A stretch of 64,000 nucleotides of DNA, taken from NCBI RefSeq assembly GCF_003478995.1, contig NZ_QUGI01000004.1, positions 268,293 to 332,292 of the forward strand, written 5' to 3'. Source of the stretch: Pseudoflavonifractor sp. AF19-9AC. Lineage in GTDB: Bacteria > Bacillota > Clostridia > Oscillospirales > Oscillospiraceae. Shown one piece after another: positions 51,181-59,878 of the stretch. The position numbers were made by a program, and so were the translations under genes. How positions within the stretch are numbered: the first letter of the stretch is position 1; the number at the start of each line of letters is the position of its first letter. The notes beneath the pieces are model-generated. The model did not search any database, had not been told where the DNA came from, and saw nothing but the letters and a program-made list of their open reading frames with translations.

Positions 51181-51552
51181 TCAGGAAAAGGCATCCTTCC
51201 AATGGAAAATCTGAGGCGGGCAGTCCATCCGCCCCTCCGGAGCATAGATCTCAATCACATCAAAGCGCATGGGACAGTCCTGGGGATTCTGGGCAAGGTA
51301 GGCCAGGGCCGACTGTTTCAGCTTCTGCTGCTTCCGTCCGTCCACCTGCTCCGCTGCCCGGCCATAGCGCTCACTGCGGCGCAGCTTGACCTCCACAAAG
51401 CACAGCGTTTTTCCATCCCGTGCCACCAGATCAAGCTCTCCATAGCGGCAGCGCCAGTTGCAGGCCAGAATGCGGTACCTCTGTTTGCGCAGGTACTCCG
51501 CCGCCTGCTCCTCTCCCCACCGGCCCAGCAGCCGGCTCTGCTCCCCGCTCAT
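51181..51552 (-). CDS. YraN family nuclease-like protein
   Basis: A 123-residue UPF0102 protein. The sequence RLLGRWGEEQAAEYLRKQRY and the ELDLVARDGKTLCFVEVKLR block carry the Asp/Glu-x-Lys residues of the restriction-endonuclease fold. It overlaps rnhB by four bases, the common rnhB-yraN pair in Firmicutes. The role in DNA repair or uptake is presumed. Confidence 0.92.
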   Translation of the reverse strand: MSGEQSRLLGRWGEEQAAEYLRKQRYRILACNWRCRYGELDLVARDGKTLCFVEVKLRRSERYGRAAEQVDGRKQQKLKQSALAYLAQNPQDCPMRFDVIEIYAPEGRMDCPPQIFHWKDAFS

Positions 51553-52154
51553 AGGTTTTTCAAAAAGGTCCGGCGGTGGATGGGGCTGGGACCGTAGGTA
51601 CGAAGCCGCTCATAGTGCAGCTTGGTGCCATAGCCCTTATGCTGCTCGAAGGCATATTCAGGGTATTGTCGGGCCATTTCCAGCATGTAGTGGTCCCGGC
51701 TCACCTTGGCCAGGATGGAAGCTGCGGCGATAGAGGCCGACAAGCTGTCTCCCTTTACAATGCATACATGGTCTGTGGTGATGGCCCCCTGCTTCCCGTG
51801 GTCCCGGTTCCCGTCGATGAGGGCAAAGGCCGGGGACTGGGCCAGGCCATCAATGGCCAGCTGCATGGCCTTCATCCGGGCGCTGAGAATGTCGGTGCGG
51901 TCAATCTCCTCCGCCGACACGCTGGCCACCGACCAGCACACCGCCCGCTGCTGAATGATGGGAAACAGGGCCTCCCGCTTCTTCTCCGTCAGCTTCTTGG
52001 AGTCGTTGAGGCCAGGGATGTCCTCTTCCAGAGGAAGAATCACCGCGGCCGCATACACCGGGCCGGCCAGTGGACCGGCCCCTGCCTCGTCACAGCCGCA
52101 TACCGGCAGACAGCCTCGGGCAGCGGCCTCCCGCTCATAGGTCCAGAGATCCAT
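51549..52154 (-). CDS. rnhB: Ribonuclease HII
   Basis: A 201-residue RNase HII that removes ribonucleotides from DNA. The active-site Asp-Glu is in CGCDEAGAGPLAGPVY, and later acidic residues are in FALIDGNRD and around SASIAAASILAKVSRD. ATG at 52154 has GGAGGG upstream; the upstream alternative lacks one. Sits between rbgA and yraN. Confidence 0.95.
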   Translation of the reverse strand: MDLWTYEREAAARGCLPVCGCDEAGAGPLAGPVYAAAVILPLEEDIPGLNDSKKLTEKKREALFPIIQQRAVCWSVASVSAEEIDRTDILSARMKAMQLAIDGLAQSPAFALIDGNRDHGKQGAITTDHVCIVKGDSLSASIAAASILAKVSRDHYMLEMARQYPEYAFEQHKGYGTKLHYERLRTYGPSPIHRRTFLKNL

Positions 52155-52168
52155 CCCGTTCCCTCCTC

Positions 52169-53047
52169 TCAAGCTTCCTCAGGAATTTCCAGGGTAAACC
52201 GGCCCAGCTTGCTTCCGCGGTACTCATCCAGCAGAGTACGGGCCATGCGCTCGGTGTCAAACTCACCGCCGGAAATGCGCATTCCCCGCTTCTGGGCGCA
52301 GGCCTCCAAAAGCCGGTAGCCGTAAGCCACGTCGTTCTCTTCCTCCTGCCGCTGGGGCAGCTGGGTAAGCTTATATCCATCCAGCAGCGCCTGGGGATAG
52401 CGCTGGGCCAGCAGCGCCATCAGGTGGCAGCCTAGAGTCTCCACATCCATGATGTCATCCTTTACCGCGCCGGTAAAGGCCAGGTGCATGCCTATCTGCT
52501 CGTCCTCAAACTTGGGCCACAGGATCCCCGGCGTGTCCAACAGATCCAGGGTGTTATCCACATTGACCCACTGTTTGCCCCGGGTGACGCCGGGACGGTC
52601 CCCCGCCTTGGCAGACTTCTTCCGGGCCACCTTGTTGATAAAGGTGGATTTGCCCACGTTGGGCACGCCCACTACCATGGCTCGCACAGGGCGGCCCACC
52701 TGGCCCTTCTCCCGCCAGCGGGCAATCTGCTCCTTCAGGGACTGCTGAATGAGGGCGGAGAACTGGTTGACCCCCCGCCCGGTTTTGGCGTCGGTCTCCA
52801 GCACCGAGTGGCCCTGGGCGCGGAACCGCTCTGCCCACTTTCGGTTCAGCTCCGGGTCCGCCTGGTCCGCCCGGTTGAGCACAATGAGCCGGGGCTTCCC
52901 GGCACAGATGGAGTCAATGTCCGGGTTCCGGCTGGAGACGGGGATGCGGGCGTCCATGATCTCCACCACAATGTCTACATTTTTTAAATCGGCCTCAATC
53001 TGCCGCCGGGTCTTGGTCATATGACCCGGATACCACTGAATGTTCAT
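52169..53047 (-). CDS. rbgA: Ribosome biogenesis GTPase RbgA (YlqF)
   Basis: A 292-residue circularly permuted GTPase needed for 50S assembly. G4 VLNRADQAD comes first (residue about 60), then G1 GVPNVGKSTFINK near 130, and G3 DTPGILWPK near 180. The N-terminus NIQWYPGHMTKTRR is the family hallmark. It follows rplS and precedes rnhB, a conserved order in Firmicutes. Confidence 0.96.
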   Translation of the reverse strand: MNIQWYPGHMTKTRRQIEADLKNVDIVVEIMDARIPVSSRNPDIDSICAGKPRLIVLNRADQADPELNRKWAERFRAQGHSVLETDAKTGRGVNQFSALIQQSLKEQIARWREKGQVGRPVRAMVVGVPNVGKSTFINKVARKKSAKAGDRPGVTRGKQWVNVDNTLDLLDTPGILWPKFEDEQIGMHLAFTGAVKDDIMDVETLGCHLMALLAQRYPQALLDGYKLTQLPQRQEEENDVAYGYRLLEACAQKRGMRISGGEFDTERMARTLLDEYRGSKLGRFTLEIPEEA

Positions 53048-53074
53048 ACTGCGGCCTCCTTTTTTGTGCCTACG

Positions 53075-53106
53075 AAAAAAGGAGCGGCAAACACCGCTCC
53101 TTTTTC
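53075..53106 (-). terminator. rplS terminator
   Basis: Minus strand AAAAAGGAGCGG, short loop, CCGCTCCTTTTTT. It lies between rplS and rbgA, so rbgA probably depends on partial read-through or its own promoter. Confidence 0.85.
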
Positions 53107-53112
53107 TCCGGA

Positions 53113-53454
53113 TTACAGGGCCTCTTTGACCTTGGCCGCCTTACCCACGCGGTTGCGCAGATAATACAGCTTGGCGCGGCGGACCTTACCGTGACGCACG
53201 ACCTCGATCTTCTCGATGGAGGGAGCGTGAACGGGGAACACCTTCTCCACGCCGATGCCGTAGGAGATACGGCGGACGGTGAAGGTCTCCTCGATGCCGC
53301 CGTGCTTCTTGGCAATGACGGTGCCCTCGAAGACCTGGATACGCTCGCGGTTACCTTCCTTTACCTTCAGGTGAACACGGATGGTGTCGCCCACCTCAAC
53401 AACGGGGGGCTCAGCCTTCTTGTACTTCTCGGTAAAAGCCTGCATTAAATCCAT
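53113..53454 (-). CDS. rplS: 50S ribosomal protein L19
   Basis: A 113-residue ribosomal protein L19. The pattern [33 protein letters not shown] and [19 protein letters not shown] is diagnostic. AGGAGG precedes ATG. A sigma-A promoter and a structured leader precede it. Confidence 0.98.
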   Translation of the reverse strand: MDLMQAFTEKYKKAEPPVVEVGDTIRVHLKVKEGNRERIQVFEGTVIAKKHGGIEETFTVRRISYGIGVEKVFPVHAPSIEKIEVVRHGKVRRAKLYYLRNRVGKAAKVKEAL

Positions 53455-53545
53455 TTTGTTTTCCTCCTGTTATATAGGCGTTCATGCCGGCTTGTCTGTT
53501 TTCTCCTATGGAAAACACCGCAGAGGACCGCCCGTTTTCAGACTA
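53455..53545 (-). promoter_or_regulatory. Putative ribosomal L19 leader
   Basis: Leader of about 90 bases. On the minus strand GTCTG pairs with CAGAC and encloses TGTTTTCC-ATA-GGAGAAAACA. L19 leader motifs are known upstream of rplS in Firmicutes; the match here is by position and general shape only. Confidence 0.55.
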
Positions 53546-53549
53546 AGGA

Positions 53550-53578
53550 ATTATATCACACTTCCTCTTCCATTGCAA
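53550..53578 (-). promoter_or_regulatory. rplS sigma-A promoter
   Basis: Minus strand TTGCAA, 17-base spacer, TATAAT. Confidence 0.8.
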
Positions 53579-53594
53579 GAGATTTCTACCTTTT

Positions 53595-55277
53595 TTACCC
53601 ACCATTTTCCGCTGAAAGCTGCTCCGGGGTGCGGAAATAGCCCACCTGGTCCTCCTCCCAGATCCGGCCCATCCACTGGCCGTCCATGGTATAGACCTCA
53701 TAGGACATCGCTCCGGTCTCCTCCAGGTAAATCGGCTCCAGACTCTCTCCATCGTAGTAATAGAGGGCATCGAAACCATCCACCCGGTTGCTCTCCCGGT
53801 TCCAGGCTTTATAGATGGGGTCAGTGGGCAGCGGCGTGATGGCTGGCAGCGGGATCTCCTGCTCCCGACTGGTCAAAAGCCCGGCCAGGGCCCAGTTGCT
53901 CTCCGTACAGCCCTGGACATGTTCATGCCACTTGAAATTCACATTCTCCAGCCGGGAGGGCTCCATACCCAAAAGGCCCACCGACACCCCCTGGACACTG
54001 GCCTCAGTGGGGTAGTCCTGCGGCAGCCGTTCCAAAATGGCATCCGCCGCCTTCTGGTCGTTGAGGCAGGTCTGCCGGTAATCTCCAATCTCCGAAGCAC
54101 CGGCCACACACAGCACCAGGGCAGCTGCTCCCACACAGACGGCGCCCACGGTCCTGCCCCTGGGTACCCGCTGGCGCAGCAGCAAAAACACCGTGTCGCA
54201 CACCAGGGCAATGCCCAGGAAGGAGGTCACCGCTCCCCGGAAGGAGAACCAGGGGTTGGCCAGAATAAGGAAGGGCGTCAGGGGCGCAATGGCCAGCAGC
54301 ACGCCGGTCAGCAGGGCGAGGGGGACATTCCGCACCGCTTCCTCTCCATCTCCCCTCTCCGCTCTGGACAGCCAGCCGAACAAAACACACACAGCCGCCG
54401 TCACCAGACACCAGAGCAGAAGCTCCCCAGAGAACACCAGCCGAATTCCCCGCACAAAGCCCTTCACAAGGGTGTAGAAAAATCCACCGGTAAACACAGT
54501 CTGAATCTGCCCTAGAATGTCCGGCAGGAAGGTGTCCCAATAGTAGTCCGAGTTGGGCAGCACCAGCTCGGTCCGGCTGCCATACAGCCCGCCCACCGCC
54601 AAAAGCGTGGTGAGCTTCAGATAGAGCCCGGCCGCCGGCAGGCTCCACAGGGCCAGCAGAGCCCGGCCCCTGCGCTTTTTCAGCTCTAAAAGCCCCATCC
54701 CCAGCACCAGCGTCATGGCCAGCACCGCGGACTGCTCATAAAACCCAAAGGGGAGAAACATAGCTGCCAGAAACAGCAGCGCCCGGTACCATCCGCCCTT
54801 GTCCAGCCACCAGGCAAAGCTCCAACCGGCCAGGCAGGCAAAGAACAGGCCCACCACAATCCGGGTGGAGGCGGACATCCAGTAGGTTCCCTCCACCCCT
54901 AAGGGCAGCAGGGTCATCACCAGCAGGAACAGGGGGCTGACGGCAAAATACCGGGCAATGAGCCGCTTCATCAGCACTGCCGTCACCGCGTATATCGCCG
55001 AAACCAGGGCCACGCCCACAATCATGTAGTCAAAGAGGGGCGACCACACAAAGTAATCCGCAATGCCAGCCAGCGGCCGGGAGGCCAACAGCCCCACCAG
55101 CTTCACCAGGGCCAGGAAATCATGCTCCATGGCGTAGTTGTGGTACTGAATGTAGTCATCCAGCTGGTACCAGTACTCCACGCCGAAGGAACAGGCCCGC
55201 AGCACCAGCAGCAGGAACAGCACGCCACCCAGGGCCCAGTCCAGCCGCAGTCCCTTTTTTCCCTCAGACACCCTCAT
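53595..55277 (-). CDS. Polytopic membrane protein (glycosyltransferase-like)
   Basis: A 560-residue membrane protein with about ten helices up to residue 410, then a soluble exterior domain of about 140 residues with several Trp and Tyr. The pattern (Asp pair YWYQLDDYIQYHN in the first exterior loop) resembles GT39/GtrB-like or YfhO-like membrane glycosyltransferases, but I cannot assign a family with certainty. The start at 55277 overlaps the Nif3-like gene by 14 bases and uses GAGGTGT as ribosome site. Confidence 0.7.
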   Translation of the reverse strand: MRVSEGKKGLRLDWALGGVLFLLLVLRACSFGVEYWYQLDDYIQYHNYAMEHDFLALVKLVGLLASRPLAGIADYFVWSPLFDYMIVGVALVSAIYAVTAVLMKRLIARYFAVSPLFLLVMTLLPLGVEGTYWMSASTRIVVGLFFACLAGWSFAWWLDKGGWYRALLFLAAMFLPFGFYEQSAVLAMTLVLGMGLLELKKRRGRALLALWSLPAAGLYLKLTTLLAVGGLYGSRTELVLPNSDYYWDTFLPDILGQIQTVFTGGFFYTLVKGFVRGIRLVFSGELLLWCLVTAAVCVLFGWLSRAERGDGEEAVRNVPLALLTGVLLAIAPLTPFLILANPWFSFRGAVTSFLGIALVCDTVFLLLRQRVPRGRTVGAVCVGAAALVLCVAGASEIGDYRQTCLNDQKAADAILERLPQDYPTEASVQGVSVGLLGMEPSRLENVNFKWHEHVQGCTESNWALAGLLTSREQEIPLPAITPLPTDPIYKAWNRESNRVDGFDALYYYDGESLEPIYLEETGAMSYEVYTMDGQWMGRIWEEDQVGYFRTPEQLSAENGG

Positions 55278-56064
55278 ACACCTCGCCATGGACGGCGGAT
55301 ACGGACACTTCCAGCTCCGGGAAGGCCTGGGCCAGGAATTGCGCCAGAGGCGGCACCACCACCTGCTCCGTGGGGAAATGTCCGGCATCCATCAGGGTCA
55401 GCCTCAGGGCCCGGGCCTCCAGATACTGGTCGTACTTCACGTCGGCGGTGATAAAGGTGTCACATCCCTTCTCCAGGGCATCCAAAAGCATAGAACCGCA
55501 GGAGCCGCCCCCCACCGCCACCTTGTGTACCGGCTTTCCGCCGTCGGCAAAGCGCACCGAGGCAGCCCCCAGCCGCTCCTTCACATAGGCGGCATACTCC
55601 TTGGCGGTCAGACCGCTCTCATGGGCCAGACCCACCCGGCCGATGCCGTAGGGCCGTCCCTGGCTGTCCACGCCGTCCTGATGGAGCTGCTCCACAGCGC
55701 TCAGCCCCAGCGTCCGGGCCAGGCACTCATTCACGCCCCCCTGGGCCGCGTCCAGATTGGTGTGGGCACAGATGGCTCCAATCCGGTGCTCTGCCAGCAG
55801 CAGCAGCTTCTCCCCCACCGGGTCTCCGTCCGTCATGGATTTCACCGGGTGGAAGATCACCGGATGGTGGGACACAATGAGCTGGCAGCCCCGTCCGGCA
55901 GCCTCCAGAATCACCTCTTTTGTGATGTCCAGGGCGGTCAGAATCCGGCTGACCGGCTGATTTTGCCGTCCCACCAGCAGTCCGGCGTTGTCAAAGTCCA
56001 TCTGAGTCTCAAAGGGCGCCCACGCATTCAGACGCTCGTAGACCTGCTGTATGGTCACTGCCAT
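55264..56064 (-). CDS. Nif3-like dinuclear metal centre protein
   Basis: A 266-residue NIF3/YqfO family protein. Metal-binding patterns: IVSHHPVIFHP, AHTNLDAAQGGVN and ITADVKYDQYLEARALRLTLMDAGHFPTEQVV. In Firmicutes it follows trmK (yqfN-yqfO order), as here. The biochemical role is uncertain (hydrolase or GTP cyclohydrolase-like). ATG at 56064 overlaps the trmK stop and has AAGGAG nine bases upstream. Confidence 0.92.
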   Translation of the reverse strand: MAVTIQQVYERLNAWAPFETQMDFDNAGLLVGRQNQPVSRILTALDITKEVILEAAGRGCQLIVSHHPVIFHPVKSMTDGDPVGEKLLLLAEHRIGAICAHTNLDAAQGGVNECLARTLGLSAVEQLHQDGVDSQGRPYGIGRVGLAHESGLTAKEYAAYVKERLGAASVRFADGGKPVHKVAVGGGSCGSMLLDALEKGCDTFITADVKYDQYLEARALRLTLMDAGHFPTEQVVVPPLAQFLAQAFPELEVSVSAVHGEVYEGV

Positions 56065-56759
56065 TGTTCCCACTCCTTTTTCATGCTCACAAGCTCCTCA
56101 TAGAGCTCCTTCAGTTCCTGCTTCCGCCCCGCGGCAGCCTCCCGGCTGGAGCGCTCCAGGCCCTCCCGCGCCCGCTGCACCTTTCCCATCCAAAGGTCCA
56201 GCCATGCGCCCCGCAGCGGATGGGGCGTATTCATCCCCGCCACAATTTGGCCCGGAGTAAGCGGGGACATCTCTCCTGCCCGGACACTCCAGGCGGTGTA
56301 AAGGGTTTCCCCCTCGCGGGCTAAATCCTCCCGCTCAATGGCGTATCCATTTGCGGCCAGCCACCGGCGCAGGTCATCCATGGAGGACATGGGCTGAAGA
56401 ATCAGCCGTGTGTTCTGCTCCCGGGTCCAGGGGGCTGCCTCTAGGATGGCGGCAATGGTCTCGCCGCCCATGCCCGCAATGACCACGGTATCCACCTCCT
56501 GGGGACCAATGCCGCTCAGGCCATCGCAGAGCCGGAGTTCAATTTCTCCCTCCAGCCCCTGCTCCAGCACCGTCTGTCTGGCCCGGTCCAGAGGACCGCT
56601 CCGCAGGTCCGCCGCAATGGCGTCTGAAATCCGTCCCGCCTCCACCAGCGCTGCGGGCAGATAGGCGTGGTCGGTTCCAATATCCGCCAATTTTGCCTCC
56701 TCGGGAACCATGGCAGCCACCATGGCCAATCTTGGGGTCAGATGAATTCTTGGGCACAT
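56055..56759 (-). CDS. trmK: tRNA (adenine22-N1)-methyltransferase TrmK
   Basis: A 234-residue SAM methyltransferase that modifies A22 of tRNA. LADIGTDHAYLPAALVEAG is the SAM loop and VVIAGMGGETIAAIL the family signature; the C-terminal helical coil is present. ATG at 56759 has GGAGGAG upstream; the frame is open 56 more codons into the reductase gene and is not used. Confidence 0.92.
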   Translation of the reverse strand: MCPRIHLTPRLAMVAAMVPEEAKLADIGTDHAYLPAALVEAGRISDAIAADLRSGPLDRARQTVLEQGLEGEIELRLCDGLSGIGPQEVDTVVIAGMGGETIAAILEAAPWTREQNTRLILQPMSSMDDLRRWLAANGYAIEREDLAREGETLYTAWSVRAGEMSPLTPGQIVAGMNTPHPLRGAWLDLWMGKVQRAREGLERSSREAAAGRKQELKELYEELVSMKKEWEQWQ

Positions 56760-57349
56760 AGCTCCTCCGTTTTCACCGCAAGGCAGATGGCCTGGGCAAA
56801 ATCCCGGGCCGCCTGCTCTTTTTCCTCGTCCAGAAAGGGGACCTTCCGACCCAAATCCCGGCGGCACAGCATCCCCATGTACTCCATTTTTCCGTGGGTG
56901 CACCAGCGCTTGAGCCCCTGCTCCCACAGGTCTGCTCCCTCCTGGGGGCGATAGCCGCAGGTGACCACCGTGGCCACCCGTCTGCCCTCCAGCAGAGAGG
57001 CTCCCTTTTCCCGTCCATAATACTTGTTCCCGGCGTAAATCGCCCGGTCCATCAGTGCTTTCATGGCGGGCGTGCAGTACCAGGAATAGATAGGGGTGGC
57101 CAGAACCATCACGTCACAGTCCTTCATGGCCTCAAACACCTTGGAAAGATCGTCCTCCTGCACGCACCCCAGCCGGTCCGGCACCTCCTGACAGGCCATA
57201 CAGCCCCGGCAGGGTGAAAGGCTCAGCTCATTCAGGCGGAAACAATGGGTCTCGACTCCCATCCGGGTACACTCCTCCAAAAAGGGCCTCAGCAGCGCGG
57301 CGGTGTTGCCCTCCGGCCGGGGACTGCCCATCAAAACAGTAAATTTCAC
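56738..57349 (-). CDS. Flavodoxin-like NAD(P)H-dependent FMN reductase
   Basis: A 203-residue flavoprotein of the flavodoxin_2 / iron-sulfur flavoprotein group. The FMN loop GSPRPEGNTAALLRPFLEE is at the N-terminus, then LSPCRGCMACQ with a Cys cluster, and ATPIYSWYCTPAMKAL. GTG at 57349 is chosen by AAGGAGG upstream. Overlaps trmK by 22 bases. Confidence 0.9.
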   Translation of the reverse strand: MKFTVLMGSPRPEGNTAALLRPFLEECTRMGVETHCFRLNELSLSPCRGCMACQEVPDRLGCVQEDDLSKVFEAMKDCDVMVLATPIYSWYCTPAMKALMDRAIYAGNKYYGREKGASLLEGRRVATVVTCGYRPQEGADLWEQGLKRWCTHGKMEYMGMLCRRDLGRKVPFLDEEKEQAARDFAQAICLAVKTEELCAQEFI

Positions 57350-57370
57350 CGGGCTCAGCCTCCTTTTCAC

Positions 57371-57411
57371 AAAAAAACAGGGGGCGGAATCTTCCGCCCC
57401 CGTGTCTTTTT
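57371..57411 (-). terminator. Terminator after DUF1858 gene
   Basis: Minus strand GGGGGCGGAA, loop GA, TTCCGCCCCC, then TGTTTTTTT. Confidence 0.9.
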
Positions 57412-57614
57412 TACTCTCCAGCGGCGATCATGGCGTTGACCTTCGCCAGCAGGTCCTCAACCTCCACGCCGTGGACCATGCAGGCCTCCTCCACGGTCTC
57501 ACCCCGGGAAGCGGGGCAGCCCAGGCAGTGCATGCCGATCCCCATGAACAGGGGGGCGGTCTGAGGGGCAATGGTCAGAATATCACCGATGATGGTGTCT
57601 TTGGTAATGGTCAT
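57411..57614 (-). CDS. DUF1858 domain protein
   Basis: A 67-residue protein covering one DUF1858 domain: MTITKDTIIGDILTIAPQTA, then GIGMHCLGCPASRGETVEEA. The CLGCPAS motif probably takes part in Fe-S or redox chemistry linked to hybrid-cluster proteins. AGGAGG-like site (GGAGGAATCC) and a near-consensus promoter precede it; a terminator follows, so it is monocistronic. Confidence 0.92.
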   Translation of the reverse strand: MTITKDTIIGDILTIAPQTAPLFMGIGMHCLGCPASRGETVEEACMVHGVEVEDLLAKVNAMIAAGE

Positions 57615-57647
57615 AGCAGGATTCCTCCATTTTCTTCGGATAGGGAT

Positions 57648-57676
57648 AGTATATCCGATTCAACGCGCTTTTTCAA
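57648..57676 (-). promoter_or_regulatory. Promoter of DUF1858 gene
   Basis: Minus strand TTGAAA, 17-base spacer, TATACT. Confidence 0.82.
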
Positions 57677-57713
57677 TGGCAAAAGCCAAAAAATCCTCTG
57701 ATTTCCCTATGAC

Positions 57714-58388
57714 TCAAGGCGAGGACTTGCTCTCTTCGCCCAGGGCCAATCGAGCAAGTCCCTCTACCGCCCCACTCATCTGCTTGGAGGCGGGGCCTAC
57801 CAACAGGGCTGCGGCCACGGTACCCTCCCGTACCCCCTCCAGATGCCCCAAAAAGCCCAGGGACAGCAAGCAGGACACCACCACCAGCGTCACATCAAAG
57901 CCCACCTTTGTATTGGCAAACCGGGTGGAGAAGGCTTTGCACACCGCCAGCACCATGCCTTCGCCGGCCAGAGTAACCACATTGGCAGTCACCTCAAACC
58001 TCACTCCGATGCCCACCAGGAGAATACCCACAATACAAAGGGCCCAACTCATGGGATAGTTGGACACGGACACCCCCTGCAGCACCCACAGCGCTCCGTC
58101 TGTGAGCACACCGAACACCAGGGCCACCGGCAGCTGCATGAGCTGAATGAGATCGTACTGGCGGCGCAAAAGCAGGATTTGCAGGACAATGAGGACACAG
58201 TGGAGTGCGATGGTGGCCGTCCCCACTGTAAGAGGAGTAATCCGGCTCAGGGCATAGGGGACGCTGGAGATGGGCGAGGTGCCAAGCCCTGCCTTGATGG
58301 AACAGCCCACCCCGAAAGCCATAATGGTCAGGCCCACAAACAAAAATACATACCGCTTCAAAAGTGCGGCTCCTTTTGGTGTTATCAT
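57714..58388 (-). CDS. YczE/DUF6198-type membrane protein
   Basis: A 224-residue protein with six helices. LLKRYVFLFVGLTIMAFGVG and SIKAGLGTSPISSVPYALS are characteristic of the YczE/YitT-like group. It overlaps the MarR gene by four bases (ATGA), so the regulator and the membrane protein form one operon. The transported or sensed compound is unknown. Confidence 0.88.
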   Translation of the reverse strand: MITPKGAALLKRYVFLFVGLTIMAFGVGCSIKAGLGTSPISSVPYALSRITPLTVGTATIALHCVLIVLQILLLRRQYDLIQLMQLPVALVFGVLTDGALWVLQGVSVSNYPMSWALCIVGILLVGIGVRFEVTANVVTLAGEGMVLAVCKAFSTRFANTKVGFDVTLVVVSCLLSLGFLGHLEGVREGTVAAALLVGPASKQMSGAVEGLARLALGEESKSSP

Positions 58389-58828
58389 GGCTTCTCCTCC
58401 AACTTCTCCCCCTTCTCCCCAGAGACCGAGCAGTACACCTTTTCCAGCAGGACGGGGAGCAGCGTCCGCTCCTCTTCCGACAGTCCAGCGGCCGCCAGAG
58501 CATCCGCCCGGCGGGACACTTCCGCCATCCGCTCCCCCATTTTCCTGCCCTTGGGCGTCAGAGACACGTAGAGGGAGCGTCGGTTGCCCTCCCGCTGCGT
58601 CCGGGCGATCAGTCCGTCCCGTTCCATGCGGGTGAGAATGCTGCCCACTGTGGCCTGTTCAATTTCACAGTAATCCGCAATGGTCTTCTGATTGCTCTCT
58701 CCCCACTCCATGAGATATTCCAGTACCTTGGGCTGTCCGGGTGACAGCCCAAGCTCCGCCGCCTCGTTGAGGATCCAGCGGTTTAAATTGACATGGGCTT
58801 TCATAAGCAGATAGTGCAGTGTCTCCAT
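58385..58828 (-). CDS. MarR-family transcription regulator
   Basis: A 147-residue winged-helix repressor. The DNA-binding core is GESNQKTIADYCEIEQATVG followed by the wing TQREGNRRSLYVSLTPKG. It probably controls itself and the downstream YczE-like protein via the palindrome at 58842-58854. AAAGGA precedes ATG. Confidence 0.93.
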   Translation of the reverse strand: METLHYLLMKAHVNLNRWILNEAAELGLSPGQPKVLEYLMEWGESNQKTIADYCEIEQATVGSILTRMERDGLIARTQREGNRRSLYVSLTPKGRKMGERMAEVSRRADALAAAGLSEEERTLLPVLLEKVYCSVSGEKGEKLEEKP

Positions 58829-58841
58829 GGCTATTCCTTTC

Positions 58842-58854
58842 TATGCTAAGCATA
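58842..58854. promoter_or_regulatory. Probable MarR operator
   Basis: Perfect palindrome TATGCT-A-AGCATA between the promoter and the marR start; its position would block elongation when bound. Confidence 0.6.
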
Positions 58855-58872
58855 CTTATTATATCCTTTCTT

Positions 58873-58900
58873 ATTATAGTCTGAGGCACCGGATTGTCAA
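58873..58900 (-). promoter_or_regulatory. marR promoter
   Basis: Minus strand TTGACA, 16-base spacer, TATAAT; a second TATAAT lies at 58858-58863. Confidence 0.8.
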
Positions 58901-58932
58901 GGTCTCTCCCCCAGCGTTCGGATGACCAGCAT

Positions 58933-58968
58933 AAAAAAACACCTTTGCTTTCGCAAAGGTGTTTTTTA
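58933..58968 (-). terminator. Terminator after the tRNA-binding gene
   Basis: AACACCTTTGC, loop TTTC, GCAAAGGTGTT with A- and T-runs on both sides. It can act in both directions. Confidence 0.9.
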
Positions 58969-59028
58969 CCATATCAAACGTTACTCGTCACGTACGCCGG
59001 ATCCGGAACACAGGAACGATGGTGAAGC

Positions 59029-59577
59029 TTAGTAAAGCTTCGCGCCGGCAGGAATCCGATCGTCCAGCATCAGCAGATTAAGTCCCTCACGGCCGTCGTT
59101 CTCGTAGACGGCGGAGATCAGCATGCCGCAGGAGTCAATGCCCATCATTTTCCGGGGAGGCAGATTGGTGATGGCCACGGCGGTCTTTCCAACCAGCTCC
59201 TCAGGCTCATAGTACTCATGGATGCCGCTCAGGATGACACGGTCCTCACCGCTGCCGTCGTCCAGAACAAACTTCAAAAGCTTCTTGCTCTTGGGCACGG
59301 CCTGGCATTCCTTGATCTTCACCACGCGGAAATCCGACTTGCTGAAGGTCTCAAAGTCCACCATGTCCGCAAACAGGGTCTCGATCTTCACCTTGGAGAG
59401 GTCGATCTTCTCCACAGGAGCCTGGACGGAAGCAGGAGCAGCCTTCTCCTCTTTCTTCACGCCCTCAGGCTTCATGGTGGGGAACACCCCGCCGGTCTCT
59501 TCATCCGGTTTCATCACGGCCTGACGTGTTGAAAACACACCATTTTTACGAGGTTTTGCTAACTTTTTGGGTTCCAT
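59029..59577 (-). CDS. tRNA-binding-domain protein (MetRS C-terminal / CsaA-like)
   Basis: A 182-residue protein. Residues 70-182 are an EMAP-type tRNA-binding OB fold (FSKSDFRVVKIKECQAVPKS, LPPRKMMGIDSCGMLISA). The first 65 residues are a Lys/Pro-rich arm. It resembles the C-terminal part of methionyl-tRNA synthetase, standing alone without the catalytic domain. ATG at 59577 has AGGAGG upstream. A long leader and promoter precede it. It could be a stand-alone chaperone/tRNA-binding protein or a leftover of metG. Confidence 0.82.
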   Translation of the reverse strand: MEPKKLAKPRKNGVFSTRQAVMKPDEETGGVFPTMKPEGVKKEEKAAPASVQAPVEKIDLSKVKIETLFADMVDFETFSKSDFRVVKIKECQAVPKSKKLLKFVLDDGSGEDRVILSGIHEYYEPEELVGKTAVAITNLPPRKMMGIDSCGMLISAVYENDGREGLNLLMLDDRIPAGAKLY

Positions 59578-59783
59578 AGGATGTCCTCCTGTGCCGTCTG
59601 GTTCGGGGCAAAAGTTGTAAAAAAATTGTAGAAAGTTGTATTGGCACAAAATCGGCTCAATATCGACTTCAAATTGGCACAGCGAATGGTTGCATTGTTT
59701 GAAAAGAGGCCATTGTAAAATTGCCCCATTTGCAGGAAAGCCTGTATGAGTCCTGCACAAGATTGCCTTGCAGATTCATACAG
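59578..59783 (-). promoter_or_regulatory. Long structured leader of the tRNA-binding gene
   Basis: About 205 bases between promoter and start. The first part folds into CTGTATGA/TCATACAG (59742-59783) enclosing CTGCA/TGCAG. Nearer the gene are repeats of ACAACTTT/TACAA and TGTGCCAA. No long ORF with a ribosome site is seen in it. Confidence 0.55.
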
Positions 59784-59788
59784 AAACA

Positions 59789-59817
59789 AGTATAGCATAA
59801 GCCTCAAAGATGTTCAA
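59789..59817 (-). promoter_or_regulatory. Promoter of the tRNA-binding gene
   Basis: Minus strand TTGAAC, 17-base spacer, TATACT. Confidence 0.8.
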
Positions 59818-59878
59818 GTCAACGATTTTTTCGTTGGCGAACTCAATTTCATACCTTATATATAAAAAGGAGAAAGCC

